Positions 1 through 8,461 of a DNA stretch of 64,000 nucleotides are shown piece after piece; positions within the stretch are counted from its first letter, which is position 1, and the number at the start of each line of letters is the position of its first letter. This DNA comes from Microbacterium sp. LWO14-1.2 (GTDB taxonomy: Bacteria > Actinomycetota > Actinomycetes > Actinomycetales > Microbacteriaceae). The notes below the pieces were generated by a model. The model saw only the letters and a list, made by a program, of their open reading frames with translations. It made no database searches and had not been told where the DNA came from. The stretch lies in assembly GCF_038397715.1 (NCBI RefSeq), contig NZ_CP151633.1:1426001-1490000 (forward strand), written 5' to 3'. The translations under genes were made by a program, and so were the position numbers.

Positions 1-1169
1 ATGGTCTTGCCCGAGCCGGTGCGGCCGCGGGCGAGCACGTCGCGTCCTTCGAGCACGGCCGGGATGCTGGCCGCCTGGATCGGGAACGGGCTGGCCGCCC
101 CCATGTTGGCAAGCGTCTCGACGATGTTCGATCCGAGTCCGAGATCGGCGAACGTCACATCGGTCACCTCGACCGCCTGCACGGCCTTGGCCTCGAGGCG
201 CTCATGCACGACGTCCTCGGTCGGCTCGAAAGCGGCCTTGGGGGTGGCGTTCCAGTCGCTGCGGCTCGGACGCGCGTCGCGGCCGGTGCGGTCGTCGCGA
301 CGAGGACGCTCGGTGCGGTACGCGCCGCCGGTCGACGGACGCGAACGCTCGTCGCGGCCGCCCTCGATCGCACGCTGAGTGCGGTCGCGGTCGAAGGCGC
401 GACGGGCACGGTCGGCGTCGTAGGACCGTGCGGGACGGTCGGATGCTGCGCGGTCGTCGCGCTGCGGACCCGCATCGCGGTCGAAACGCGGACGCTCGGC
501 GCCGCGGTCGCTGTACCGGGGGCGGTCGCCGCCACGGCCGGCGCGGTCGCCGAACCCACGGTCGTCGCGCTGCGGACGCGCATCGCGGTCGAAACGCGGC
601 GTGCGACGATCATCGCGATCGCTGTACCGGGGGCGGTCGTCACGCTGCGGACGCGCGTCGCGGTCGTAACGCTGCCCGCCGCGGTCGTCGCGGTCGTAAC
701 GGGGACGGTCGGAACCGCGGTCGTCCCGACGCGGACGGTCGTCGAAGCGACGCCCACCGGCGCGGTCGTCGAACCGGGGGCGCTCGTCGAAACGGCGCTC
801 GTCGGAACGGGGGCGCTCGCGGTCGTCACGACGATGCGGCGCCTCGCGGCGTCCGGACTCGGCGCGGTTGCGGATGCTGCGGGCCTCGTCGCGGCCTGCG
901 CGCTCCTGCGAGGACCAGCGCTGCTTGGGAGCACCACCCTCGTCGGTCGCACGGTAACCGCGGTGGCCGGGGCTGCGGCTACCGGGACGGCGGTCGAAGC
1001 CGGCCGCCGCAGGACGCCGCTCCCCGGCATCCGCACGTCCGCCGCGGGTGTCGCGGGCTCCGTCGCGGCCGCCGGCGTGACGGTCGTGGAACGAGGTCTT
1101 CTTGGCGCCGTAGCGCGGCTCGAAGTTGGCAGCGGGGCGTCCGCCGCGGGGCTTCTTGTTCTTGGGCAT
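1..1169 (-). CDS. DEAD/DEAH-box RNA helicase, 5' part (truncated by window edge)
   Basis: The visible 389 codons hold the N-terminus of an ATP-dependent RNA helicase, a family that remodels structured RNA and ribosome precursors. Residues 1-55 begin MPKNKKPRGGRPAANF. Residues about 55-290 are a low-complexity stretch rich in Arg, Asp, Tyr and Phe, with repeats such as FDRDARPQRDDR and PRYSDRDDR. The helicase core starts with a Q-motif region (F340 ... Q365) and the Walker A motif GRTGSGKT (382-389), where the window ends; the DEAD and SAT motifs lie outside. The ATG is preceded by AGAAGGA 8 nt upstream. The long basic/acidic tail is N-terminal, whereas in many bacterial DEAD-box proteins it is C-terminal. 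Function is inferred from the Q-motif and P-loop only. Confidence 0.9.
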   Translation of the reverse strand, partial: MPKNKKPRGGRPAANFEPRYGAKKTSFHDRHAGGRDGARDTRGGRADAGERRPAAAGFDRRPGSRSPGHRGYRATDEGGAPKQRWSSQERAGRDEARSIRNRAESGRREAPHRRDDRERPRSDERRFDERPRFDDRAGGRRFDDRPRRDDRGSDRPRYDRDDRGGQRYDRDARPQRDDRPRYSDRDDRRTPRFDRDARPQRDDRGFGDRAGRGGDRPRYSDRGAERPRFDRDAGPQRDDRAASDRPARSYDADRARRAFDRDRTQRAIEGGRDERSRPSTGGAYRTERPRRDDRTGRDARPSRSDWNATPKAAFEPTEDVVHERLEAKAVQAVEVTDVTFADLGLGSNIVETLANMGAASPFPIQAASIPAVLEGRDVLARGRTGSGKT

Positions 1170-1430
1170 GGGTGTGTCCTTCTGGGTTCTCGCACGAGAA
1201 CAGCGCCGCGCACACGCGCGAGCACCCGGCATCCGATCGAGTGATCGTGCTGCGAGTCCGGACTGTCAGCGGCCGGGGCCATTCATGTGATGGTTGATTT
1301 ACGTCGATCGACGCTCACCATCGGCCCCTGGGCTCACACTTCTTGCACAAAAACGTCCGCGTCCATACGCGGGTGCCCGAAGCCGACCACACCAGTGTAC
1401 CGGTCGCACCTGGGAGGACGCCCTCCGCCC

Positions 1431-1436
1431 TACGAT
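1431..1436 (+). promoter_or_regulatory. -10 hexamer TACGAT for a leaderless mRNA
   Basis: TACGAT lies exactly 6 nt before the ATG at 1443, and no Shine-Dalgarno sequence intervenes. Transcription would start at or next to the A of the ATG. The same arrangement recurs at several other genes in the window. Confidence 0.6.
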
Positions 1437-1442
1437 GGCGGC

Positions 1443-2339
1443 ATGAGCACCGCATCCCCCACCGGCACCCAGGTCCATCTCCAGCTCGGCGAGGTGTCCG
1501 CGCAGATCGCGCAGGTGGGCGCCTCGCTGCGCTCGTTGCGCATCGGATCGGTCGATCTGATCGCCCCGTACCCGCTCGACGCGCCGACGCCGTCGTGCTC
1601 GGGCGTCGTGCTCGTGCCCTGGCCGAACCGCGTGCGCGACGGTCGGTGGGACGACGAGGGCACAGACCGGCAGCTGGCGATCACCGAGCCGAAGTTCGGC
1701 AACGCCAGCCACGGCCTGCTGAGGTTCACGGCCTACGAGGTCACGGAGGGCGCGTCGTCGGCGACCCTGCGCACGTCGGTGGTGCCGCAGACCGGCTACC
1801 CGTACCTGCTCGAGACGAGCGTGACCTACACGCTGCGCGTGGACGGCATCGACGTCGAGCACGTCATCACGAACCAGTCGGCGACGCCGGCACCTGTGGC
1901 CGTCGGTTCGCACCCGTTCCTCACGATCGGCGACGTCGCCGAGGAGGACCTCGTGCTGCGCGTCTCGGCACGCACGGCGATCGAGACCGACGAGCGGATG
2001 CTGCCGGTCGGCACGAGCCCGATCGACGCGGCCGTGCGGGAGGGCGTGCGCCTCGGCGACGTCTCGCTCGACACGGGATTCATCGACCTCGAGCGGGATG
2101 CCGACGGCCTCGCGCGCCACTCGCTCACCGCACCGGACGGCCGCCGTCTGACGCTCTGGCAGGGCGAGGGTTACGAGGTCGTGCAGGTCTTCACGACCGA
2201 CAAGTACCCCGGGCGCCCGCTCGCCGTCGCGATGGAGCCGATGACGGCGCCGGCCGATGCGTTCAACAGCGGAACCGGACTGCGGCGCCTCGCCCCCGGC
2301 GAGACCTGGACCCTGCACTGGGGCATCACGCTCGACTGA
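1443..2339 (+). CDS. Aldose 1-epimerase family protein
   Basis: A 298-aa galactose-mutarotase-fold protein, expected to interconvert alpha and beta anomers of a hexose in the cytoplasm. Family landmarks are the substrate-site segment NRVRDGRW (62-69), NASHGLLR (87-94), the catalytic-type histidine in SHPFL (H157) and the acidic residue in AMEPMTAP (E265) near the C-terminus. Length is normal for bacterial aldose epimerases. The ATG at 1443 is chosen because it begins the conserved domain and has a TACGAT -10 element 6 nt upstream; the longer in-frame reading from 1287 crosses promoter-like DNA. It stands alone, so the sugar cannot be deduced from context. It could act on another hexose or hexose-6-phosphate. 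Confidence 0.85.
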   Translation: MSTASPTGTQVHLQLGEVSAQIAQVGASLRSLRIGSVDLIAPYPLDAPTPSCSGVVLVPWPNRVRDGRWDDEGTDRQLAITEPKFGNASHGLLRFTAYEVTEGASSATLRTSVVPQTGYPYLLETSVTYTLRVDGIDVEHVITNQSATPAPVAVGSHPFLTIGDVAEEDLVLRVSARTAIETDERMLPVGTSPIDAAVREGVRLGDVSLDTGFIDLERDADGLARHSLTAPDGRRLTLWQGEGYEVVQVFTTDKYPGRPLAVAMEPMTAPADAFNSGTGLRRLAPGETWTLHWGITLD

Positions 2340-2355
2340 CCCGCAGCCCCCTGCC

Positions 2356-5300
2356 CTACTCGCCGCGCTCGCGCAGCTCGCGTCGCGTGAGCTGCGGGGC
2401 GTGCGGGAGCGCGGACGCGGATGCGGATGCCGTGGCGTCCACCAACGCGGGCGAGTCGCCGGCATCCTTCCCGCCTCCGTGCTTCCGGGCCCGGCGCCGC
2501 TCCTTCGCCCCCTCGACGAGGTTGTACAGCGTCGGGAGCACGATCAGGGTGAGCACCGTGGAGGACAGGAGCCCGCCGATCACGACGATCGCGAGCGGCT
2601 GCGAGATGAAGCCGCCGTGACCGGTGATGCCGAGCGCCATCGGGGTGAGCGCGAGGATCGTCGCGAGAGCGGTCATGAGGATCGGCCGAAGGCGCTTCTC
2701 ACCACCCGCCATCACCGCCTCGGCGGTCGACAGACCCTTCTCCCGGTACTGGTTCACGAGGTCGATGAGCACGATCGCATTCGTCACCACGATGCCGATC
2801 AGCATCAGCACTCCGATCAGCGAGGCGACGCCGAGCGGCACGCCGGTCACGATCTGCAGCAGGATCGCCCCGGTCGCCGCGAACGGCACCGAGATCAGCA
2901 GCAGCAGCGGCTGACGGAGTGACTTGAACGTCGCGACCATCACGACGTACACGATGAGGATGGCCGCGAGCATCGCGAGTCCGAGCTGCGAGAACGAGTC
3001 GGCCTGCTGCGAGGCGACGCCGCCGACCTCGGCAGACGCGCCGTCCGGCAGGTCGACCGCGGCGAGCGCCTCGGTCACCGACTGGGTCGCGGTGGCGAGG
3101 TTCTCGGATGCCGGGGGCACGGTGATCGTGGCGGTGCGACGGCCCTGCTCGGTGGTGATCGAGGTGGGGCCGTTGCGCTCCTCGACGGCCGCGAGGTCCT
3201 GCAGCTGCACGACGCCCGTCGGGGTGGGGATCGTGAGCTCGCGCAGCGCCTGGGCGGTCGTGGGCGGGGTGGCGTTCGCGAGGTAGACGGTCAGCGAGGA
3301 GTCGTCGATCTCGACGGATCCGAGCTGCTGCGGACGCATGGTGTTCGACACGATCGCACCGACGGCGACCTCGGAGAGCCCGCGCGCCGCGGCGGCGTCG
3401 CGATCGACGACCACCGCGAGATAGGGCAGGGCGGCGGCGAGGTTGTCGGTGACCTGGCCGATGCCGTCGCGGCCGTCGAGCTCGTCGACCACGGCAGAGG
3501 TGGCTGTGGCGAGGTCGTCGCTGCTCGAGGCGGTGACGGTGATCTCGATGTCGCTCGATCCGAGGCCGGCGGATGCCGCGACCGACACCTCTCCGACGTC
3601 GGTCAGCTTCTCGATCGCGTCCTGCACCTCGGCGCGGAGGGCCTCCTGGTCGGCGTCGCTGTCGGTGAGCACCGAGTAGGTGACTCCGGCGCCGCCCGAG
3701 AACGCGTCGCGCAGCGCGGAGCCGCTGGAGCCGATCGACGCCTGCACGTGCTCGACGCCGTCGATGTCGAGCAGGGCGTCCTCGACGGCGATCGCCGCAT
3801 CGGACTTCGTCTCGAGGCTGGCGGTCGGACCGAGGTCCTGCGTGACCGTCATGGTGTTCTGGCCGGAGTCGCTGAGGAAGTTGATCTTCATGAGCGGTGC
3901 GGCGGCGATCGTGCCGCCGAGCACGATCACGGCGAGGAGCACGGTGATCCACGAGTGCTTGAGCGTCCAGCCGAGGATCGGACGGTAGCCGCGCTGCAGG
4001 CGGGTCGGCGGAGCATCCGGGTGCTCGGGGTCGATCTGCACGCCGTCCTCGTCGAGCAGCGGCTTGCCGGGGCGCAGGAACCAGTAGGCGAGAACCGGCA
4101 CGATGGTCAGCGACACGAGCAGCGAGGCGACCATCGCGATCGACACGGTCATGGCGAACGGCCGGAACAGCTCGCCCACGGCGTCGCCGACGAAGACGAG
4201 CGGCAGGAACACGGCGACGGTGGTGATGGTCGACGAGGTCACCGCCATCGCGACCTCGCGCACGGCGAGCCGGATCGCGTCGCCCTTGTCGGCGTCTCCG
4301 ACGTAGTGTCTCTTGATGTTCTCGATGACGACGATCGAGTCGTCGACGACGCGTCCGATCGCGATGGTGAGGGCGCCGAGGGTGAGCACGTTGAGCGAGT
4401 AGCCGAACGCCTGCAGTCCGATGAAGGTGATGAGCACGCTCGTCGGGATCGAGATCGCGGTCACGAGCGTCGAGCGGATCGACAGCAGGAACACGAGGAT
4501 CACGATCACGGCGAACGCCAGACCCAGGAGTCCCTCGGTGGCGAGCGTCTCGATGGACTGCTCGATGAAGGGCGCCTGGTCGAAGATGATCGTGAACTCG
4601 GCATCCGGCAGCGCCTCGCCGATCTCGTCGAGCGCGGCGATGATGCCCTTCGACACCTCGACGGTGTTCGCGGCGGGGAGCTTGGTGATCGAGATCGACA
4701 GGGCGTCCTCGCCGTCGACGCGCGAGATCGACGAGACGGGATCGGCCTGCTGCACGACCGTCGCGACGTCGCCGATCGTGACGTCGGTGCCGACGATGGG
4801 GAGTGCGGCGATCTCGTCGACCGAGGTGATCTTCGCGCCGGTCTGCACGGTGAGCGTCTGACCGTTCTCGGTGATGTCGCCGCCCGGGAACAGGGTGCCG
4901 TTCTGCTCGAGCGCGTCGCTGATCGCCTGGGTGCTCTCGCCCTGCGCGGCGAGCGCGGCGACGTCGGGCGTGATGGTGATGCGCTGTCCGACGCCACCGA
5001 TGATCTGCGCCGCGTTGACGCCGTCGACGTCTTCGAGGTCGGGGATCGCGACGTTCTCGAGCTGGGTCTGCGCCTCCTGCGCGTTCTCGAAGCCGGTCAC
5101 CGCGACCTGGATGACGGGGAAGTCGTCGACCGACACCGCGAGCACCTGCGGACTGATGCCTTCTGGGAGCTGCGCCGAGATGCGGTTGATGGCCTGCTGC
5201 ATCTTCTGCTCGGCCGTCGCGAGGTCGGTGCCGTAGGCGAACGTCGCCTGCACGACCGACGCATTGGTGGTGCTCGTCGCGGTGGTGCTCTCGAGACCGG

Positions 5301-5526
5301 GCACGCCCTGGATCGCCGCTTCGATCGGCGTCGACACGTCGTTCTCGACGACCTCGGGCGAGGCGCCGGGGTAGGTCGCGGTGACGACGAGGTTCGGCAG
5401 CTCGAGCGACGGGATGAGCTCCTGCTTGAGGTTCGTGAGAGCGAGTCCGCCGAACACCGCGGCGACGATCGTGATGAGGGCGATCAGCGCACGGTTCTTC
5501 AGACTCAGGACGGCGAGTTTCGACAC
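2356..5526 (-). CDS. RND superfamily efflux permease (AcrB/HAE1-like)
   Basis: A 1056-aa inner-membrane proton-driven exporter of the RND superfamily. Residues 12-33 form the first membrane helix, followed by a large extracytoplasmic loop (about 35-330) and a helix bundle. The proton-relay motif GRVVDDSIVVIEN (391-403) contains the paired aspartates D395/D396 typical of helix 4. A second loop and helix bundle repeat the layout in the C-terminal half. The start is GTG, preceded by a GA-rich stretch. Its only partner in the window is the TetR gene 19 nt upstream on the same strand. No periplasmic adaptor or outer-membrane channel gene is adjacent, as expected for a Gram-positive monoderm. Substrates are probably drugs, detergents or lipids; not determinable here. 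Confidence 0.93.
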   Translation of the reverse strand: MSKLAVLSLKNRALIALITIVAAVFGGLALTNLKQELIPSLELPNLVVTATYPGASPEVVENDVSTPIEAAIQGVPGLESTTATSTTNASVVQATFAYGTDLATAEQKMQQAINRISAQLPEGISPQVLAVSVDDFPVIQVAVTGFENAQEAQTQLENVAIPDLEDVDGVNAAQIIGGVGQRITITPDVAALAAQGESTQAISDALEQNGTLFPGGDITENGQTLTVQTGAKITSVDEIAALPIVGTDVTIGDVATVVQQADPVSSISRVDGEDALSISITKLPAANTVEVSKGIIAALDEIGEALPDAEFTIIFDQAPFIEQSIETLATEGLLGLAFAVIVILVFLLSIRSTLVTAISIPTSVLITFIGLQAFGYSLNVLTLGALTIAIGRVVDDSIVVIENIKRHYVGDADKGDAIRLAVREVAMAVTSSTITTVAVFLPLVFVGDAVGELFRPFAMTVSIAMVASLLVSLTIVPVLAYWFLRPGKPLLDEDGVQIDPEHPDAPPTRLQRGYRPILGWTLKHSWITVLLAVIVLGGTIAAAPLMKINFLSDSGQNTMTVTQDLGPTASLETKSDAAIAVEDALLDIDGVEHVQASIGSSGSALRDAFSGGAGVTYSVLTDSDADQEALRAEVQDAIEKLTDVGEVSVAASAGLGSSDIEITVTASSSDDLATATSAVVDELDGRDGIGQVTDNLAAALPYLAVVVDRDAAAARGLSEVAVGAIVSNTMRPQQLGSVEIDDSSLTVYLANATPPTTAQALRELTIPTPTGVVQLQDLAAVEERNGPTSITTEQGRRTATITVPPASENLATATQSVTEALAAVDLPDGASAEVGGVASQQADSFSQLGLAMLAAILIVYVVMVATFKSLRQPLLLLISVPFAATGAILLQIVTGVPLGVASLIGVLMLIGIVVTNAIVLIDLVNQYREKGLSTAEAVMAGGEKRLRPILMTALATILALTPMALGITGHGGFISQPLAIVVIGGLLSSTVLTLIVLPTLYNLVEGAKERRRARKHGGGKDAGDSPALVDATASASASALPHAPQLTRRELRERGE

Positions 5527-5545
5527 GGGATTCTCTCTCTGTCGG

Positions 5546-6142
5546 TCAGGCGGATGCTGCAGCGGCGGTGGATGCGGGTGCGGACGCGGGTACGGGACAG
5601 AGGATCCCGGCGAGGGCGTCTCGGATCAGCTCTTCGTCGAGCGGCTCGTCGTGGATCTGTGCGTGCCAGAGTACGCCGTCGATGAAGACGGCTGCCGCCC
5701 TGGCGCGGTCGCGGCCGTGAACGGGCGCCATGAAGCCGACGATCTCGTCGGACCACTGGCGCGCGAACGCCCGCACGCGGGGGTCGTGCACGGCGGCGGT
5801 GACGACCGCGCGATCGGCATGAACGGCGCGGGCGTCGTCGAGGGCCTGACGCACAAGACGGGCGATGCCGGCCGGCGTCACGCCCTCCGCGACGACGGCT
5901 TGCCTGGTCTCTTCGATGCGTCCCTGGATCTCGGCGGCGAGCGCATCGAGGGCTGCTTCGCGCAGATCGTCGAGGGTCGCGAAGTACTGCGTGGTGGCGC
6001 CGAGCGGCACGCCCGCCCGCGTCGCCACCTTGCGGTGCGTGAGGGCGTCGACGCCGATCTCGACGATGAGCTCCGCGGCGGCGGTCACGATCTCGCGGCG
6101 ACGCGCCTCGGGGTCGCGACGGCGTCGGGTGACCTCGCTCAT
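5546..6142 (-). CDS. TetR family transcriptional regulator of the RND exporter
   Basis: A 198-aa repressor-type protein with an N-terminal TetR helix-turn-helix at about residues 31-55 (GVDALTHRKVATRAGVPLGA, then TTQYF) and a variable C-terminal ligand domain. The chosen start is ATG at 6142 (MSEVTRRRRDPEARRREIV), because the longer reading from 6250 would translate through the operator. It is 19 nt upstream of the RND exporter on the same strand, so the two probably form one transcript controlled by this protein. The adjacent GTAC-rich palindromes at 6152-6180 are the likely binding site. The inducing ligand is unknown, presumably a substrate of the exporter. Confidence 0.9.
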   Translation of the reverse strand: MSEVTRRRRDPEARRREIVTAAAELIVEIGVDALTHRKVATRAGVPLGATTQYFATLDDLREAALDALAAEIQGRIEETRQAVVAEGVTPAGIARLVRQALDDARAVHADRAVVTAAVHDPRVRAFARQWSDEIVGFMAPVHGRDRARAAAVFIDGVLWHAQIHDEPLDEELIRDALAGILCPVPASAPASTAAAASA

Positions 6143-6151
6143 CGAACCTCC

Positions 6152-6180
6152 TGTACGGGCGTACATGTACGTTTGTACAT
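6152..6180. promoter_or_regulatory. Putative TetR operator with interlocking GTAC palindromes
   Basis: Four GTAC tetramers start at 6153, 6161, 6167 and 6175. They form TGTAC-4-GTACA (6152-6165), GTACATGTAC (6161-6170) and ATGTAC-4-GTACAT (6165-6180), all within 10-40 bp of the TetR start codon. Such overlapping dyads suit two TetR dimers. Binding is inferred from position and symmetry. Confidence 0.7.
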
Positions 6181-6318
6181 CTTGCCCGTCGAAGCTGAGC
6201 GTTCGCCCGGCGCCCGCACTGGGATTGAGGCCGAGCGTGTTCACGCGCACCGGACGGATGCTGTGAACGCCCCGCTCCTAACGTGGGACGGTCCCCCGCC
6301 GCCTGCCGAGAGTCAGCC

Positions 6319-7056
6319 ATGTCCGAATCCCCCATCATCCGCGCCGAAGGCCTGACCAAACGATTCGGCTCGGGCGACGAGGTCACGCACGCCCTTCGGG
6401 GCATCGACATCGAGTTCGAGCCCGCGACGGTCACCGCGCTCATGGGCCCGTCCGGCTCGGGCAAGTCGACCCTTCTCTACAACCTCGCCGGCCTCGACAC
6501 CCCGACGAGCGGACGATCACTGCTGCAGGGCGTCGACATCGCCGTGCTGAACCGCGCACAGCTCGCCGAGTTCCGCCGCGATCACGTCGGCTTCGTCTTC
6601 CAGCAGTACAACCTCATTCCCTCGATCAGCGCGTTCGAGAACGTCGCCCTGCCGCTGCGGCTGGCGAAGAGGAGGGTCGACGCCGAGCACATCCGACGCA
6701 CGATCGCCGAGGTCGGATTGGCCGGCAAGGACAACCGGAAGCCGAGTCAGCTGTCGGGTGGACAGCAGCAGCGCGTCGCCATCGCGCGGGTCATCGCGTC
6801 GCGCCCGGAGATCGTGTTCGCGGATGAGCCGACGGGCGCGCTCGACACCGTCACCGGCGAGGCCGTCCTTCGACTCCTTCAGCGCTCGGCGAAGCAGCAC
6901 CGTCAGTGCGTGGTGATGGCCACGCATGATCCGACCGTCGCTGCGCAGTGCGACCGCGTGGTGTTCCTGCGCGACGGCTCGCTCTTCGGCGAGATGGCCG
7001 CCCCCACGGCCGAGAGCGTCGCCGAGAAGCTCGTCGAGCTGCGCAAAGCGGCCTGA
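6319..7056 (+). CDS. ABC transporter ATP-binding protein (MacB/FtsE-like)
   Basis: A 245-aa nucleotide-binding subunit of an FtsX-type ABC system. Walker A is GPSGSGKS (43-50), the Q-loop region [10 protein letters not shown] follows, the signature is LSGGQQQR (145-152) and Walker B with catalytic Glu is [12 protein letters not shown] (165-176). It ends 2 nt before the permease gene, so the pair is co-transcribed and assembles as a heteromeric membrane complex. ATG at 6319 is preferred; an in-frame GTG at 6283 would add 12 residues not typical of the family. A TAACGT element at 6279-6284 may be the -10 box. The family uses ATP hydrolysis for mechanotransmission or export of peptides, lipids or antibiotics; the substrate is not evident. 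Confidence 0.92.
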   Translation: MSESPIIRAEGLTKRFGSGDEVTHALRGIDIEFEPATVTALMGPSGSGKSTLLYNLAGLDTPTSGRSLLQGVDIAVLNRAQLAEFRRDHVGFVFQQYNLIPSISAFENVALPLRLAKRRVDAEHIRRTIAEVGLAGKDNRKPSQLSGGQQQRVAIARVIASRPEIVFADEPTGALDTVTGEAVLRLLQRSAKQHRQCVVMATHDPTVAAQCDRVVFLRDGSLFGEMAAPTAESVAEKLVELRKAA

Positions 7057-7058
7057 GC

Positions 7059-8453
7059 ATGAAGAACCTCGTCATCGCCGACCTCCGGCATTCGATCCGG
7101 ATCTGGGCCGGATCGCTCCTCGTGCTCTCCGTCGTGCAGCTCTGCTCCATGTGGGTGGTCGGCCTGATGATGGTCGGGATCACGAACTCCGCGACTGACT
7201 ACGCCTCGGCAGCTCCTGGGTCCCTCCAGGATGCGGCGGGCACGCCGCTCACTCCCGACGACCTCGCGCTTCTCAGCTCCGGGATCGTCACCGCGACGAG
7301 CTTCGCGCTCACGATCACCCTCATCGTGGGCGGCATCACGGTGCGCAACGTGGTCAATGCGATCGTCTACCAGCGCCGCCGGGTCATCGCCCTCTGGCAG
7401 CTGGCGGGGATGACCGAGCGGCAGACCCTGCGCATCCTGCGCGGCCAGGTGGCGCTGCTGTCGCTGCTCGCGCTCGTCATCGCGGGAGTCGCCGCCACGC
7501 TGAGCACGGAGTGGAACCTGAGTGTGCTGAGAGACACCGACATCCTCTTCACGCCGCCGATGTCCACCGAAGGCGTCTACCTCGGCTATCCGATCGGTGG
7601 TGTCATCGGCCTGGCCATCAGCGTGTTCGCGGTGCGCGGCGTCAGCAAAGAGCTGAGGTCGATCAGCGCGCTCGAGGCCATGCGATCCGAGGGCGTACGG
7701 GAGATCCCCATGACCAGACGGAAGTGGGTGGGGATGCTCATCTGGGGCGCCATCGCGATCACCCTGCTCGTGCTCGCCTCCACCATGACCCGCCTCGACG
7801 CCGCTCTCAACCTCGCTCTCTACGGCGGCATCCTCGCGATCGTCGCTGTGAACATCGGCGGTCCGCTGATCATGGTCGGTCTCGTCGGCGCCTGGACCCG
7901 GTCGGTGCCGAAGCACGTGTCCGCGTCGTGGTTCCTCGCCCGGCAGACGCTGCTTGCCGCAAGCGCGCGGACGGTGGCAGCCGCAGGGTCGATCTCCGTC
8001 GCCGTCTTCCTCTTCACGGGCGTCTTCTCGATGCAGACCGCGATCGGCGGCGACACGGACATCAACGGCTTCGTGCTCCTCGTAGGATTCCCGCTGTTCA
8101 TCTCGACCTCGGGATCGATCGTGCTCGTCTTCATGGCCGGCCAGCAGCGGGAGCGGGAGATCCACCTGGCCGAGCTCGCCGGCGCCACTCCCGCGCAGCA
8201 GAGACGTCAGGCTCTCTTCGAAGCGCTGATCGTCGTGGCCACCGGCAGCGGCATCGGCCTCGGTCTCTCCGTGGCCATGATCGCGGTCATGCAGCCGGCG
8301 ATCATCCTGGCCGTCGGCCATCTGTCGATGAACGTGTCCTGGGGACACTTCTTCGGTGTCACGGCTGCGCTGCTCGTTCTCAACGTCGCCGCCACGCTGA
8401 TCCCGACCGTGATCGCGCACGCCGCTCGGGAGCGCATCGCGATCGCCGAGTGA
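7059..8453 (+). CDS. FtsX-like ABC transporter permease
   Basis: A 464-aa integral membrane subunit partnered with the ATPase 2 nt upstream. Predicted helices include residues 17-40, 73-93 and 131-147. Two FtsX-type four-helix halves are separated by a cytoplasmic stretch near residues 210-235 (RSEGVREIPMTRRKWVG). The extracellular loop after helix 1 is short (about 40 residues), unlike the large MacB periplasmic domain; this resembles actinobacterial and Firmicute peptide-antibiotic detoxification permeases. The stop TGA is 2 nt before the target-site duplication of an insertion sequence, so the gene narrowly escaped disruption and now lacks its native downstream sequence. Start ATG follows GCCTGAGC; coupling to the upstream gene is likely. 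Confidence 0.88.
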   Translation: MKNLVIADLRHSIRIWAGSLLVLSVVQLCSMWVVGLMMVGITNSATDYASAAPGSLQDAAGTPLTPDDLALLSSGIVTATSFALTITLIVGGITVRNVVNAIVYQRRRVIALWQLAGMTERQTLRILRGQVALLSLLALVIAGVAATLSTEWNLSVLRDTDILFTPPMSTEGVYLGYPIGGVIGLAISVFAVRGVSKELRSISALEAMRSEGVREIPMTRRKWVGMLIWGAIAITLLVLASTMTRLDAALNLALYGGILAIVAVNIGGPLIMVGLVGAWTRSVPKHVSASWFLARQTLLAASARTVAAAGSISVAVFLFTGVFSMQTAIGGDTDINGFVLLVGFPLFISTSGSIVLVFMAGQQREREIHLAELAGATPAQQRRQALFEALIVVATGSGIGLGLSVAMIAVMQPAIILAVGHLSMNVSWGHFFGVTAALLVLNVAATLIPTVIAHAARERIAIAE

Positions 8454-8455
8454 GC

Positions 8456-8461
8456 GCTAGG
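8456..8461. repeat. Left target-site duplication GCTAGG of the IS481-family element
   Basis: GCTAGG directly borders the left inverted repeat and is repeated exactly at 9551-9556. It matches the NCTAGN target known for IS481. The complement of CTA at 8457-8459 supplies the TAG stop of the transposase. Confidence 0.93.

Noticed and set aside
1170..1430. tRNA or small RNA between the helicase and epimerase genes
   Set aside because: No cloverleaf, T-arm consensus or terminator is visible; the stretch probably holds only the divergent promoters.
3748..5685. Long plus-strand reading frame opposite the RND exporter gene
   Set aside because: It is an Asp/Arg/Glu-rich antisense shadow typical of high-GC DNA; the minus-strand product has clear RND motifs.
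6239..6268. GTTCAC ... GTGAAC inverted repeat before the FtsX-type ABC genes as an operator
   Set aside because: The arms are only 6 bp with an 18-bp gap, and no adjacent regulator other than the TetR gene with its own better operator is present.
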